NCBI GenBank assembly: GCA_014607495.2
Contig: CP053156.1
Location: 11,594,001 to 11,658,000, forward strand
Reading direction: 5' to 3'
From: Carposina sasakii
Lineage: Eukaryota > Arthropoda > Insecta > Lepidoptera > Carposinidae
Length of the DNA stretch: 64,000 bases
A program made the position numbers and the translations under genes. This document shows positions 46,233 through 57,808 of this stretch, piece by piece (position 1 is the first letter of the stretch; every line of letters begins with the position of its first letter). The notes under the pieces are model-generated. The model made no database searches. It had not been told where the DNA came from and saw only the letters and a program-made list of their open reading frames with translations.

Positions 46233-47400
46233 ACAAGCTTTTATTTAACTTGCAATGTATGTTTGTTCGGGTGAAATCTTACAACTCAATTTTAAGGCAC
46301 TTGCCCTCAACCGATTGGCCTGAAATTTGGTGAGCACGTTCAGTTCGGATGACAATGCATGATTAATAGTGTGACGTCATTCTAAATCCGACATGGCGGC
46401 ATACCCACAATGGCGGACCAATTTATTTTTAATGCATTCCTACAATATGGGTATCAAATTAAAGAGCTAGCTAAGAGTAACTCGAAAAAACTAAAAAGTA
46501 TAAAATAAAATTTAGGTAAAAAAACCTTTTTAAAATCAAGCTTTTATTTAAATGCGCTAAAAAGAAAAAATAAAATTTTACACTAAAAATTTTACTGTTA
46601 ATTTATAACGTCATTTCAAATTTAACACATTTGACACAATTTATATGTTATAAAAGCTTGTCGCGACATTTAAGTACTCGTATTTACGTTCTTACTTTTA
46701 AATGTTTATTAGGCAGCATCTTTGTGTTGATGTTTCAGATTTTCCCATATTGTTCCCACGCATATCGAAGAAATATCCGTCGACCCTTCCAGAGCTTCGT
46801 ATAGAAGAGTAAGAGAGTAATATACAACAGGGTTCGCCCCGGTGCCCCGAGGTGGTATGTTCACGACATCATGTCATCATGCCACTCAGTCCTCGGCACG
46901 GCCTCACCTTGACTTATTAAAAATTTAAAACTAAGAAAGTAAATACGAGTACTTAAATGTCGCGACAAGCTTTTATAACATATAAATTGTGTCAAATGTG
47001 TTAAATTTGAAATGACGTTATAAATTAACAGTAAAATTTTTAGTGTAAAATTTTATTTTTTCTTTTTAGCGCATTTAAATAAAAGCTTGTTTTTAAAAAG
47101 GTTTTTTTTACCTAAATTTTATTTTATAATTTTTAGTTTTTTCGAGTTACTCTTAGCTAGCCCTTTAATTTGATACCCATATTGTAGGAATGCATTAAAA
47201 ATAAATTGGTCCGCCATTGTGGGTATGCCGCCATGTCGGATTTAGAATGACGTCACACTGTTAATCATGCATTGTCATCCGAACTGAACGTGCTCACCAA
47301 ATTTCAGCCCAATCGGTTGAGGGCAAGTGCCTTAAAATTGAGTTGTAAGATTTCACCCGAACAAACATACATTGCAAGTTAAATAAAAGCTTGTAAAAAA
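46233..47400. mobile_element. Foldback element at the palindrome centre
   Basis: Outer TIRs begin acaagcttttatttaacttg (46233) and end caagttaaataaaagcttgt (about 47375-47394). Nested inside are inner inverted repeats with tcaagcttttatttaaatgc and gcatttaaataaaagcttgt. Arms are about 475 bp each around a 208-bp non-symmetric loop (46709-46916: gcagcatctttgtgttgatg ... ggcacggcctcaccttgac). No protein is recognisable. Related inner units occur at 42870-43500 and, truncated, at 43976-44231. Confidence 0.75.
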
Positions 47401-47864
47401 AGGTATAAATAGATATCGAACGAAGGGAAATATTCTGAGGGCTGAGGAGCCACCAGTTGGAAATAAAATCTACCTAAAGATATTAATTGAGGCAAAATTA
47501 TTTACGGTATGTACCTACATTGTTAATACACGAGTATACATACTTATATTGAACAATGGAAATCATAATTACCTTAAAGGTATTTATAGGGATGATCGAA
47601 CAACTAATATGGTGGGCGGTGGAATACAGACTCCTGGATTGGAAACAAGACAGTCAGAAAATCAACTCGAGCATGAAATGATCTAGTTATGCCTGGATGC
47701 TAACTGGAATGGATCTTCCCCGTGACACTGTCTACTATACCAATTCTGAAATATCTGTTCCTTGTTTTATGTGTATTTCGCATTACAGTGTACACATAAA
47801 AAATATATACCAAAGTTATATTTTTAAAAAATGAAATGTATACATATAATAAAATTGTAACGGA

Positions 47865-48062
47865 TCGATGTTTATGCACGCTAATCTCAGAAACGGCTGG
47901 ACCGATTTCGATGCAGTTTTCAGGAATATATTGTGACAGGTCCCACTTAACATATAGGCTACTAACTACTACTACTTTTTATCCCGGGAAAATGTTTTAT
48001 CCCGGATATTTCGATTCGTTTTTTCTGCAGTCCACGCGGACGGAGTCGCGGGCGTCCACTAG
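47865..48062 (-). mobile_element. RTE-like 3' fragment in the right palindrome arm
   Basis: tctcagaaacggctggaccg ... tgcagtccacgcggacggag tcgcggg; the counterpart of 45185-45395. Confidence 0.7.
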
Positions 48063-48289
48063 TTACGTATAAAAGTTATTGTCTCTAAAGTAGACCTTAA
48101 AAGTAAAAACTGTAATAAAATAAAATTTAATAATTGTCTTCTACAACTAGTTAGTGGGAATTGGGAATAAATTGCTGTTATATCACAGTAACTGTAATTC
48201 CCCATAGATAAATGTAATATTGTTACTATCTAATCGTATGAAGTTACCTACATGGTGATATTTATTTATCTACCTATATTTTTATCATG

Positions 48290-48450
48290 TTGCGGTGTTT
48301 GTTACCAAACTCCTCCGAAACAGCTTGACCGATTTTTCTTAAATTTTATATTATGTATGTTCAGTGGGTCTGAGAATAGGTTGTTAGCTATTTTTATGCC
48401 CTTCCATTCAATAAGCGACATCCACGAGAGCGGAGCCGCGAGTAGGTATA
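48290..48450 (-). mobile_element. RTE-like 3' fragment, second type, in the right palindrome arm
   Basis: ttaccaaactcctccgaaac agcttgaccgattttt ... catccacgagagcggagccg. Its inverse is at about 44775-44935 in the left arm. Confidence 0.6.
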
Positions 48451-48995
48451 GAAAATAATCCTTTGCTGCGTCTCACTTCGTCGTCGCCTTGTTTACCTTT
48501 CTTTTAACACGAGTCTGTATACAGGAAGCCTAAATAACCATTTTATATTTTATAAATATTAACCAATTTAGTATAACGTAGAACAATTTCTGAAATATGT
48601 ATACCTCTCAGGATCTCGATGCTGAAAGAGGTTTAATGCCCGACCACCCGTGGCTATTCGTTACAATTACCTCAGAGGGGTACTGACCTGTAGCGAATGT
48701 GGATACATATTCACACACTGCAAAAATTGGCCTCAGTCACCTGAGGGCATGAACCGTTCTGAACTTGCTTACAGAGACTCGTTTCCTTGTCCAAAATCTT
48801 TATTTTAGTATTTGCTAGTACTTTGAATTCATAAAAATCCGAGTACATCGAATGAGGAACACATACGCTACCCTCATTCATCAGTCATTAATTGAGTTGA
48901 TTTAGGAACATTGAGTAATAATAAGCTATATCAATTCGGTTATGTCCCCAAAATGTGACCAGAACTGCTAGAAGGACCCTAAAGCCACGTTTAAC

Positions 48996-50234
48996 ATAGT
49001 GGGACTTGAGGTAAGCTGACATATCGGGCCACGTGTGTAACCCAGTTCAGATTAGTAGCCAGTGACAATAGAAATTTGACACGGGCAGAAATGGGAGCCG
49101 CATGTCCCCGATATGACAGGGGTAATCATGATCACGTTCCTTTGACAGAACCTTCAGAACGAAGCCTACTATGATCTCTACGATTGATTTACAAACACAA
49201 GATATATAGGTATGGTTTAAATTATTCAAATCAGGCCAACTTAGACAAGCCTTCTATAAATGGTCTATGTATCTATTTATGGAAGATAATATAAAATTTT
49301 TGGAGGCATAACGTTCCTTCCACTTTCACTAAGTAATGTAACAACCAAAAACAACAGGCTGGAGCGAAACTATGCCAATTTTAACCCAAGTCTACGCTTC
49401 GCTAATAACGTAAGCGATCTCCAAAAAGAAAGTAACTAGATTAAAATAAGAGATCGGCGGACCCTCCTGTAAAAGTTATAATGGTCAACCGACTGTAGGT
49501 ATGTTCGGATAAATAAATACTTACGTCACCAAAATTAATTCATTTGCAATGTTGAGTTGTTGAGAAACGAGAAACCTTTATGTACCGTAAGCAAGCATGT
49601 AATTTGTGACGTAATTAGATCGACTGGTTTTCGCTTAAATCCTCGAATTTGGATGATATGCATAAAACAGCTGCTACGAAGCGTAGAGACTAGCGCTTTG
49701 ATGGTACTCGTACCTACTACGTGTTTTTACTGATATATCGTACTTACTTTGATTGCTGACTAGATATTGTTGAAAGGTAGTTAAAGTCACATAATGGAAT
49801 AAGAATAAGAAAAGATTGGGTGATTCCTGGTGTAATAGGAGTATGTGAAGAACCAAACTAAAAATGGGCTTTGCGTTCAAAGATAAAGTGGATAATCCAC
49901 ATTTTATATGTGTTATATTCTGTTCAGCGTATTCGAAGATCGTTTAGTTAGAACATAGGTTAGACAAACTGGTACAAATGCTAAGTAGATATTAGATATA
50001 ACTATTAAATATCCACAAATTTCTATATAAAAACCGTTCAAGCTCAGCGATTCTAAGATGATTCTATAAATATATTTTTGATTTTTACAATCCAAATTAA
50101 TGATGTAACAAACTAAGAGGTTTCCGAAAAAATAACCGACGAATCCGAGATGGACATCATAGGTCAAAAGGCCGCCGGTGCTCTAATTAATCCTGTATAG
50201 TTCTGTACTTTGATGACAAAAATAGTACAATTCC
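48996..50234. other. Upstream region of the PGRP gene, no gene recognised
   Basis: Begins in the rest of a family B-like copy (catagtgggacttgaggtaa), then AT-rich unique-looking DNA with only short frames on both strands. Confidence 0.45.
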
Positions 50235-50275
50235 CTTATCGTTACGGGTTTAATGAAATCCCCAGTAATTTTATC
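50235..50275. promoter_or_regulatory. NF-kB-like and GATA-like motifs upstream of the PGRP gene
   Basis: About 150 bp before the ATG, tgaaatcccc (50254-50263) reads GGGGATTTCA on the minus strand, close to the insect kB consensus GGGRNYYYYY with the last base off. It is flanked by TTATC (GATAA on the other strand) near 50236 and again near 50271. Closely spaced kB and GATA sites are known in insect immune promoters. Motifs this short occur by chance, so this is a hypothesis only. Confidence 0.3.
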
Positions 50276-50412
50276 TTTCATACATATATCGGTAACGGCA
50301 AATATCTCGTTTATTACACTCTTTTGATCGTGAACGAAAGGTTTAGGAGGAATTTTATTGTTACTTGTGTTCATTTGAATTTTAATAATACTAATTAAAA
50401 TTGACAGCCGAA

Positions 50413-53400
50413 ATGAAACAAGCCGCAGTTATTTTTTTACTCGTGGTATTTCACGCAGTTTTTACGAAGCCTACAGGTATATTTTTTTAACTTATTTTAA
50501 CACTTATATTTTAAATTTATTTTATGCCAATGATCTTGAGGTACTTAAATTTAAATATGATCACCATCGTTTCAATGTAGAAAGCTTAACGACGAATATA
50601 ATATGGAATCACTACATATAATACGAAAGTGATGAATATTACATACAGATAGAGTTCAAACCTTTACCATTTTATCCAGCAAATTGCTCATTATCATCTA
50701 CCAACCTTATTGGTCAGAATTAGTGTATCTTTTAGCTTAGTACTTACACTATATAGCTCTGTGGATTTGTCGCATAAATGTGAGATCTCACTATCATTAA
50801 GTACACTCTGCCGGCGCTGATTTGGAAGATGAATTTTTATGTAACCCTCAAATGTATGGCAATTAAACAATAAGTACATATAGTTGTTAGCATAGAGGAG
50901 CCAGATATGAAAAGTTGCTAACTCATGGCCTAAGAGAACGCCCTGTGTTCGAAATAAATCAACTTTTATTAGCTAGAATAGACCTTCTTTTCAAACTGGT
51001 CATTAACCTCAAACAACCTTGTCAGTAGATCTTTATTAAGCCAATTAGTCTCAAAAATACATTGAAATTTAATTGAAAAGAATTATTTTAAACCTAAATC
51101 AGAAAAAAAAACTGGAAAGGAATGAATGATTTAGTTTATAACTAAGTTAGTTTATGCATTTTCACAAGTTTTCAAATGTGCGTCTAATTAAAAATTTGGT
51201 AAATTAATTGTTTGTATACCTACTGCGTTTTTTTCTATAGCTTTTTTTTGTGGAGCAAATAAAATAGGTACCCACTTTAATTATGGAGTAGGTTTTGGTA
51301 GGTATGTTAACATTTTATCTAAATAACTTTAGCAGCATCTAATTTATTATCTGGTAACTGGTAGGTATATTCAAAACAAAGTCTGGTTTTCCCAGCATTA
51401 AACATAAACATAATACCTATTATATCTTTGCCTATATTATTAAAATCATTAATCATCAACTGTTATAATGCTCGTAGATTTTGATGACTTTTTTATGGGG
51501 ATTTAAGCTATTAAAGGAGGTCAATTTGTTATCCTATTTGATAAAAATATCTTTTTGCAAGCACTTCAATTGTTGTAGAGTGTAATAAACCCATTACCCT
51601 GTGAGGTATATCATAATGTCATTACTAAGTAGAAAAGTATTCTTTTCTACAAAACTTTTAAAATATATACTCTGCATATCCTTACATTTAGTTTTTTGTG
51701 CTGATGCTTCATTAGAATAGGAACATCACCTGCATCTCCTTCCATGCATGTCGTTGTAAGAGTTGAATGAGGAACTCGCGCGTTCTCTCAGACTACCTAT
51801 AAGCTAGCAAGTTACAACTCGCATCTTCGGTACAACAACGGCACAATTGTGTTTTGTAGTTTTGACAAATGTGCCCTTGTTCTACAGTAGAATAAGGACA
51901 CAATTGCTTTTTGTATTTTTGACAATTGTGCCGTTGTTGCACAGAAGGTACGAACTGACCCCGCTATGCATAACGTGGCTGTTCGATCTTCCTTATGATC
52001 CTGCTGTTCTAGCTACCCCATTTCGAGAATACAGCCTAGTATGTATGTATACCTACGATACTTACAGTCTTGCCCGTTATCCTCGAAGAGTTTGGGAAAA
52101 TCTGTAGAAATTAAACATCCACTTAACTTTGAGCTTAATTAACGTCCCGCATGATAAGCCTACCGCAAAAAAGCTCATTTATCAACCGCCAACAATTGAC
52201 TAAAGTGGTTTTTCCAGTGCCAAAATGTGGTGTTATACCAATGACGGTATGGTCAGGAGCGGACACCTCCCGCAGCGAGCAGCTGGATCTTCCAGTAGAC
52301 CTCGTGGTCATCCAGCACACCGTAACAAGGCCATGCCTCACGGATGAGAACTGCGAAGATGTGCTGAAAGAGATTCAGGATTATCAGACACGGCATCTCG
52401 GTTTCATTGACATCGGACCTTCGTAAGTAAATTGTGAACATTCTTTTACTAGTTGACGCCTGCGACTTCGTCACTGTTTTGTTTTCCTTTATTAAAAAAT
52501 CTCGGTAGTCTGGGATCAGACAAAAATATCCAAATAAATATAACAATAATTTATTTATATTTGTCTCTTTTCACTTATAATTATTACATTACAATCTCTT
52601 ATAATTCACTCTATCTGATACTAATATTTTACTTAGGGAATTTCCCTATCCCAGAAATAACTTAACGATAAAATTAACCTATATAATATTTATTAAATAT
52701 CTACCTTAATAATTTTAATATAGAAATGTTTCCTCGAGTGATCATTCCTATTTATTTATAACTTTTAAATTTTCCTTTACAAGAAAAATGGAAAAATGTT
52801 ATATTTATCTTGTTGAATAAAAAAAAGTGTGTTCAAGGTAGTGACCCTGTCTGCCGTGCTATAGGGTTCAATTTAGTGTGTAAAGTGTGTTGTAAATATT
52901 ATGCTTACTTATTTATTTAATGATAGATAGAATATATAATTTAAAACAATCGATTTGCTAACTCTTGTACTAATTAGTCACTCTCGTCCGTAGTAATCTT
53001 GCTTGGCAAGTTACCGTAGTCAAACTGTTTTAACAGTTTTGCGGGGTATTGTACAATTACAATTTGTAAACTTTAAACTAAATAAATAAATAATAATAAA
53101 ATTAATTTACAAATTACTTGTTTAAGTCCGTGTATATGCATGATTTTTTATTTCATTTTTAGACTCTACGTAAAAAATGAATAAAGTTTGCCATTGGAAA
53201 GGTTAGTCTAAGTCTAACCGTTTTGGATTTACAGCAATTCAAAAATTCAAGCCGGCAAAATGTTTTTACAACGCTCCGTTTCCTACATACTAAAATGGCA
53301 TAGACTTTGACGTCATAGTACACAACAGTCTCAAATTAAGTATGGGAAAAAAATGCAATGTTATTTTGTAAACGTAATACTTATAACATTTTTGTGTAAA

Positions 53401-55450
53401 GTTGTCATTAAAAAATGTTTATTAATAGGTACAGATGTTAATAAATTATTTATTAAATCAATGAGATAGTTCAAAATATGGGTAAAATTGTATGATTTTA
53501 CTCCTTTTATGTTGTAAATTTTTTTCTTGCAATTTTTTAAACTTTTAAACACCTGTAACTTTGGGATTTACTAACCGATTTATGTTATTTTTGCACTTTT
53601 CGGTTTGTATTTGTAATACTCGTATCATTCGAATAAACAGTTTCCGTGTCGGACGCATATTCCCTTCATCAAACGAATTTCAAATTAGGTTCATATATTA
53701 ATTTTGGAGACATCTTACAGTATTAATTAATTACAGGTTCTTAATTGGAGGGAATGGAAAGGTATATGAGGGAGCGGGATGGAACTACGTCGGAGCACAC
53801 ACCAAGGATTATAATGATAAGGCGATTTCTATATCTTTCATTGGAGATTTTTCCAGTAAGTATGACATTATTGTGTATGTTGTAGTAGCAGCTTGTCACT
53901 TATAATTTACATCTGTCCCCACTGTGCTAAACGTGACTGAGGGATCTCCTTTATGATTTTCGAAGTTTGAAAATATTTTCATCCCGAATAATTTAGACAT
54001 GTTTTTTTCTGTAGTCCATACGGAACGGTTTGACCTTAACTCCGTCCGTGTGGACTGCAGAAAAAAACGAAATGTCTAAATTATACGAGATGAAAATATG
54101 ATTCAAACTAAAAGTTTGGAAAAGGGGTAAAAGACTGACAGCTTATTGTTATATCCATAATATTAGTTGTTAGTTTATATATACCTGCGATGTTTATCAT
54201 AAAGTTCATAAGTTAAAACCATTCCACATGTGAAGTCAGTGGGGTCATTCTGTTCACCTTTGCTGACGCACGAAGTTTTTGTATGATACACGCCCTGGTA
54301 TAAACATTCCACCATTATTTCTAGATAATTTAAAAATATAAAACTTTAATAAGAGGCTAGAGAGCTAGCAACTTGTCACAGATCATTTTAAAATGATTTA
54401 TATACAGGATGTTTTTTTGTGGCCACCTTTAACGAAGGGTACGTATTCTATACATTATATAAAGTAAGTTTATGCCAAAAAAAATGCAGGGAATTTTTTT
54501 TTTTTTGAAAAAAATTTTTAAATTCCTTGATCGTGCGAAATTTATAGTGTCTAGTGTTTATGTTAGTTTTTTTATAGACAGATATTAATTATTTTTCGTG
54601 AAAAAATCCTGCTACGCGCGTCTATGTGCATTTATGCAGAAAAACGCAGTCTATTTACTCAACTTTGGACCCTAATATTTTGGAAACCAGACACCTCCCA
54701 GGTATGCTTCCATGTAGAAAAATGATCGTGATGATGAGGAGATTCCGTAGTTTTCGGGAACGTTGACGACCAAAAATCATCCTGTATTATAAACTGTTCC
54801 TGTGTATTTTTAATAGAGTGATTCAAAAGGATGGTTTATATGTAAAACTAGGGACGCTCAATGCTGGTACGAAATTTTATTACGGGGACGAAGTCGTGGG
54901 CGGCCGTGGAGAATACTATTCTCGCTTTTAATTCTAAGGCTAAACTTACCGTGGGGTAATGAAATTTATAATATAGGGAAGATGACTCTCTGCTTGTTTT
55001 ATATCTATACATATGAAATGCTTTGTTCTGAATTACCTACAGATTAACTTAACGCATAACCTGTAACTTGAAAAGTATGTTCTTATATGACGTAAGCGTC
55101 CGAAATTGTCACGGGAAAGGAAATATACACGATACCTAAAGTTCACGAGGACAAAATCGCGATCATCATCCCCTAATTGTAATATATAAATTTGTTGTAC
55201 CTATACAGGCCTATTTGTTAGAATTATTTCTTCTTTTACAGGAAAACTGCCAACAACAGAAGCATTGCTGGCAGCACAAAATCTACTACAGTGTGGGGTT
55301 GCCAACCGTTACTTGACCAGTAACTACCGTTTGGTAGGACACCGACAGCTATCTCAAACACAGAGTCCAGGGGAAAAACTTTATAGTCTAGTTAAAAAAC
55401 TACCACATTATATTAGTGATGTAGCTCATTTATTTAAAGATGATTGTTAA
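50413..55450 (+). CDS. Short secreted peptidoglycan recognition protein (PGRP), four exons, likely non-catalytic
   Basis: Exons read as 50413-50476, 52218-52422, 53737-53855 and 55242-55450. All introns are GT-AG (donors gtatat, gtaagt, gtaagt), phases are consistent, and the total is 597 nt (198 aa plus TAA), usual for short insect PGRPs. Residues 1-20 (MKQAAVIFLLVVFHAVFTKP) are a signal peptide. The domain starts at PKCGVIPMTVWSG. It contains VVIQHTVTRPC, a CLTDENC cysteine pair, DIGPSFLIGGNGKVYEGAGW, VGAHT, ISFIGDF, QCG and VGHRQLSQTQSPGEKLY. Family knowledge: amidase PGRPs have HHT, a Tyr in the DIGxxFLIG region and Cys before PG. Here these are QHT, Pro and Ser (QSPG), so zinc-dependent amidase activity is not expected and a recognition role (PGRP-SA/S1-like, Toll-type sensing in hemolymph) is inferred. 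Subfamily naming is not certain. Introns 1 and 3 carry mobile elements. Confidence 0.93.
51712..52045 (-). repeat. Family B repeat in PGRP intron 1, split by a foldback MITE
   Basis: acatcacctgcatctccttc, tataagctagcaagttacaa, then after the insert ccccgctatgcataacgtgg and gctaccccatttcgagaata. It lies 170 bp upstream of the exon 2 acceptor. Confidence 0.65.
51825..51947. mobile_element. Small foldback MITE inside family B
   Basis: ggtacaacaacggcacaatt (51829 on) and its near-inverse gacaattgtgccgttgttgc (51921-51940) bracket a loop that repeats the acacaattg / tttgacaa theme. No clean TSD. Confidence 0.6.
52423..53736 (+). other. PGRP intron 2
   Basis: This 1314-bp intron is AT-rich. It starts with a short RTE-like scrap ('gcctgcgacttcgtcac' near 52456-52475). 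Near 52838-52905 there is a possible scrap of the tRNA-derived SINE ('gtagtgaccctgtctg'). No coding sequence was recognised. The acceptor is attaattacag just before 53737. Confidence 0.8.
53856..55241 (+). other. PGRP intron 3
   Basis: This 1386-bp intron carries a family B scrap (about 53895-53965), RTE-like debris near 53970-54110, a full-length TA-flanked MITE of family M (54405-54784) and another RTE-like scrap near 54880-54905. The acceptor is ttcttcttttacag at 55228-55241. Confidence 0.85.
54405..54784 (+). mobile_element. Family M MITE in PGRP intron 3
   Basis: It begins caggatgtttttttgtggcc and ends accaaaaatcatcctg, TA-flanked, and is closely similar to the 45-kb copy. It is not near a splice site and should be spliced out. 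Confidence 0.9.
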
Positions 55451-55533
55451 GATAAAAAAATAATTAAATCATACATATATACATTATAATCACGCCTTTA
55501 TCCCTTACGGGGTAAATAAATCAGTCCAATAAA
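55451..55533 (+). promoter_or_regulatory. PGRP 3' UTR with poly(A) signals beside a repeat scrap
   Basis: After the TAA, the sequence runs into a short family A fragment (about 55470-55512, 'cacgcctttatcccttacgg'). The first AATAAA hexamers follow directly, at 55515-55520 and 55528-55533. If used, the mature 3' UTR would include repeat-derived sequence. Transcript ends are unknown. Confidence 0.45.
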
Positions 55534-55942
55534 AGCGGCTAATGGTGATATTCTCTGAAGTATTTTCAGGCAGCCCTTAGTACATGAGGGAATAGTTATG
55601 TAATTGGGATATTATTTTTAACGGTTGATACTCGTAGTATTGCAGTAAATGAACGAAGGATATACCTATAGATATGAGAATGTGAAGTTGTTTGGATGTT
55701 TGTCATTCTTTCACGCAGAAACCGTAAAACTTTATGGTGATATAGCTCATACATTCGAATGTATGTCTGCATAATCATAAATAATTTATGATCATGCAGA
55801 CGAAGTTGCAGGCATCAGATAGTGGGTATAGGAAAAAATTGCGGCTAATTAACTTAAGCTTTGGTATCGTATAACGGGCTTGTTTCCGCAACTCGACGAC
55901 TGTGCGCCTATTTTGCGAAAGGGTAACCTAACTACACGTAAT

Positions 55943-56008
55943 GACTTAAACAAATTAAATCATTACTAGCTAACTTAAGCTAATAATGATTTAATTAGTT
56001 TAAGTAGG
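55943..56008. repeat. Imperfect hairpin of about 30 bp per arm
   Basis: gacttaaacaaattaaatca ttactagctaa / ttaagctaataatgatttaa ttagtttaagt. AT-rich; no element assigned. Confidence 0.5.
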
Positions 56009-56489
56009 TAAGATTATAATGCATTATGTAGATAGTTATTATATAGTTAAGTACATAGCTGTATAGAATATTATTTGCTTTGGATAGTAATAATATAAGT
56101 GGTATTATTGATTGAACATTGTATAATAATTATTGCCTAGAACAGTAACTATTAAGTATTCTATTTTTATTATTTTAATACGTAGAGTTACACAAGTTTT
56201 AACTAGTAATTTAACACAATGATGCTATTTTTTAATTAAATAATTAACTATTTATTTATAGCTGTAATAACTAATAATGTGATTTAATTGTGTTATATGT
56301 AGGTAATATTATTTAGGTATTGGTGTGTTATTTAGGTAAACACACCATGGAATATAAAGGGGTAAAAAATGCAAATTAAGTGTTTATCACTAACCCAATT
56401 TCAAAATTATTTATCAATATTTATTACAGTATAGGTATATCAAATCGTCTCAATCCCAGTTATAGGGACCATTTTGGAGCTCATTTATA

Positions 56490-56700
56490 CATTATGATAT
56501 GGGGTATGTTCAGCGAAAGCTATGAAAATAGTCCACTATAAACAAACTATTCACAAAAAAGTCTCGAAATCAAATGTTTATTTTTCAATATTGCATGAAC
56601 GTCCCTGAGTTGTTTTGGGGTTTCTCAATATTGTCTTGAAAAATAAATATGTATGTGCTTTTGAGTCTTAAATTTTGTTACGCTGTATGTATAGGTATTC
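56490..56700. mobile_element. Degraded family N MITE
   Basis: ggggtatgttcagcgaaagc tatgaaaatagtccactata ... tttatttttcaatattgcat ... cttttgagtcttaaattttg ttac. Termini lost. Confidence 0.5.
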
Positions 56701-57099
56701 CTCATATTTATATTAAACAAATAAATGTGAACAAAAAGTTGATTTAAACCTATTTAAAAGGAGTGTGGCTTCTACTAGCTCTAGCCGGCTACAACTAGGT
56801 ATAACCGGCCACATGCAATTAGAACTAGATGTATCCTACATATGTATAGCTGGCCACATGAAATAAAAAATTACAACTAGTCTTGCAACTCGCTTTATAA
56901 GTCGCAGTAGAGCTGATTAAAATTGAAAAAAAAATGCAAAAAACGTCCTTTGAATATCATTGAATATCCATAATATTGATTTAGAATTTATTGCAGTTAT
57001 TAATATACTAATATGACATATACCAATTTTGTATCTAATTTTAACATATCCACCATTTAGCTACATACATAGCTGCAATACCTTCTCTGACCATAATTT

Positions 57100-57370
57100 T
57101 GACCTATTCTGTAGCAGCACAGCAGCTATTAAGCGATCGGTTACAGAAAGGTACTTTGAAGCACTGGATGGCGACGGTTGATTCTCGCTGTTAGCAATAT
57201 TTTTTATTATTTAAATTTTGCCACAGTGTAATTTTTACCAGTGTAGTTTGTACCTAATGTTACCTGCTATACTGTAACTAAAAGTGGGAGTTAGTAATTG
57301 GCATATTGTTTCTGTCTTTATATGTATATAGTTGTAAGCTGTTAACTTTCCAGAAATAAATAAATAAACA
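57100..57370 (+). mobile_element. LINE-like 3' end with (aaat)n tail
   Basis: gaagcactggatggcgacgg ... acagtgtaatttttaccagt gtag ... aactttccagaaataaataa ataaac. No coding recognised. Confidence 0.4.
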
Positions 57371-57389
57371 TGAAAACAAGACCCTCTTT

Positions 57390-57532
57390 CGACTCACTCA
57401 GGCGAAGGCTCTAGCCATATTGTCAATGATCATTTACATCTGTTCCCCACTATGCTTGATATATGATACTTTATGATACTCCAGTGCTGGCTCCCCTATT
57501 TCGGGAACATAGTCATGTGTATATATGTATGG
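57390..57532 (-). repeat. Family B repeat, partial
   Basis: gactcactcaggcgaaggct, caatgatcatttacatctgt, ctcccctatttcgggaacat and the gtgtatatatgtatgg end, into which a MITE has inserted (57533-57804). Confidence 0.6.
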
Positions 57533-57804
57533 CCATAGAGGAATAAGATGTCATAGAGTGCTAATGTCATACTAACTGTTTCTATGCACCATTAGACTTT
57601 TCGGTGCCTTACAATTCCAGTCCTTGACACATAGATTCTATTAGTGTAATGTATGTACTACATTACTAATGTATTGTAACGTACCTATAGTAATGCAATT
57701 TAAGTGGCAAGGACTCGAATTGTAAGGCACCGAAAAGTCTAATGGTGCATCGGAACTGTTAGTATGACATTAGCACTCTATATCTACATCTTATTCCTCT
57801 ATGG
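57533..57804. mobile_element. Foldback MITE with CCATAGAGG ends and 5-bp TATGG repeat
   Basis: ccatagaggaataagatgtc at the left and gacat...catcttattcctctatgg at the right are inverse, continuing inward through agagtgctaatgtcatacta and caccattagacttttcggtg over about 110 bp. TATGG flanks both ends (57528-57532, 57805-57809). A 54-bp internally deleted copy is at 62947. Confidence 0.8.
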
Positions 57805-57808
57805 TATG

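Larger units (their letters stand above)
44231..48995. repeat. Giant imperfect palindrome of about 4.8 kb
   Basis: The left arm (44231-46708) is the reverse complement of the right arm (46917-48995), separated by a loop of roughly 208 bp. Examples: gacataaccgaat near 44277 versus attcggttatgtc near 48935; tcatgctcgagttgattttc near 45950 versus its inverse near 47660. The arms differ by scattered substitutions and small indels. They also differ by one 382-bp TA-flanked MITE found only in the left arm (45399-45780). The innermost part of both arms is the long TIR of a foldback element. The outer edges both fall inside a family B repeat (ccacgtt / aacgtgg). Confidence 0.9.
50477..52217 (+). other. 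PGRP intron 1
   Basis: This 1741-bp intron separates the signal-peptide exon from the domain. It is AT-rich. It holds a fragment of the 'CAGCACC' foldback family near 50750-50830 (gctctgtggatttg block) and a minus-orientation family B repeat near 51715-52045 that is itself split by a small foldback element. The acceptor is tggtttttccag at 52206-52217. Confidence 0.85.

Noticed and set aside
44231..48995. Palindrome as two terminal repeats of one large transposon
   Set aside because: The arms end inside a family B repeat on both sides, no TSD is seen at the outer edges, and no transposase lies between.
52148..52217. Extending PGRP exon 2 upstream from the ATG at 52151
   Set aside because: The frame is open, but tggtttttccag at 52206-52217 is a good acceptor that joins in phase to the signal-peptide exon and gives the expected domain start.
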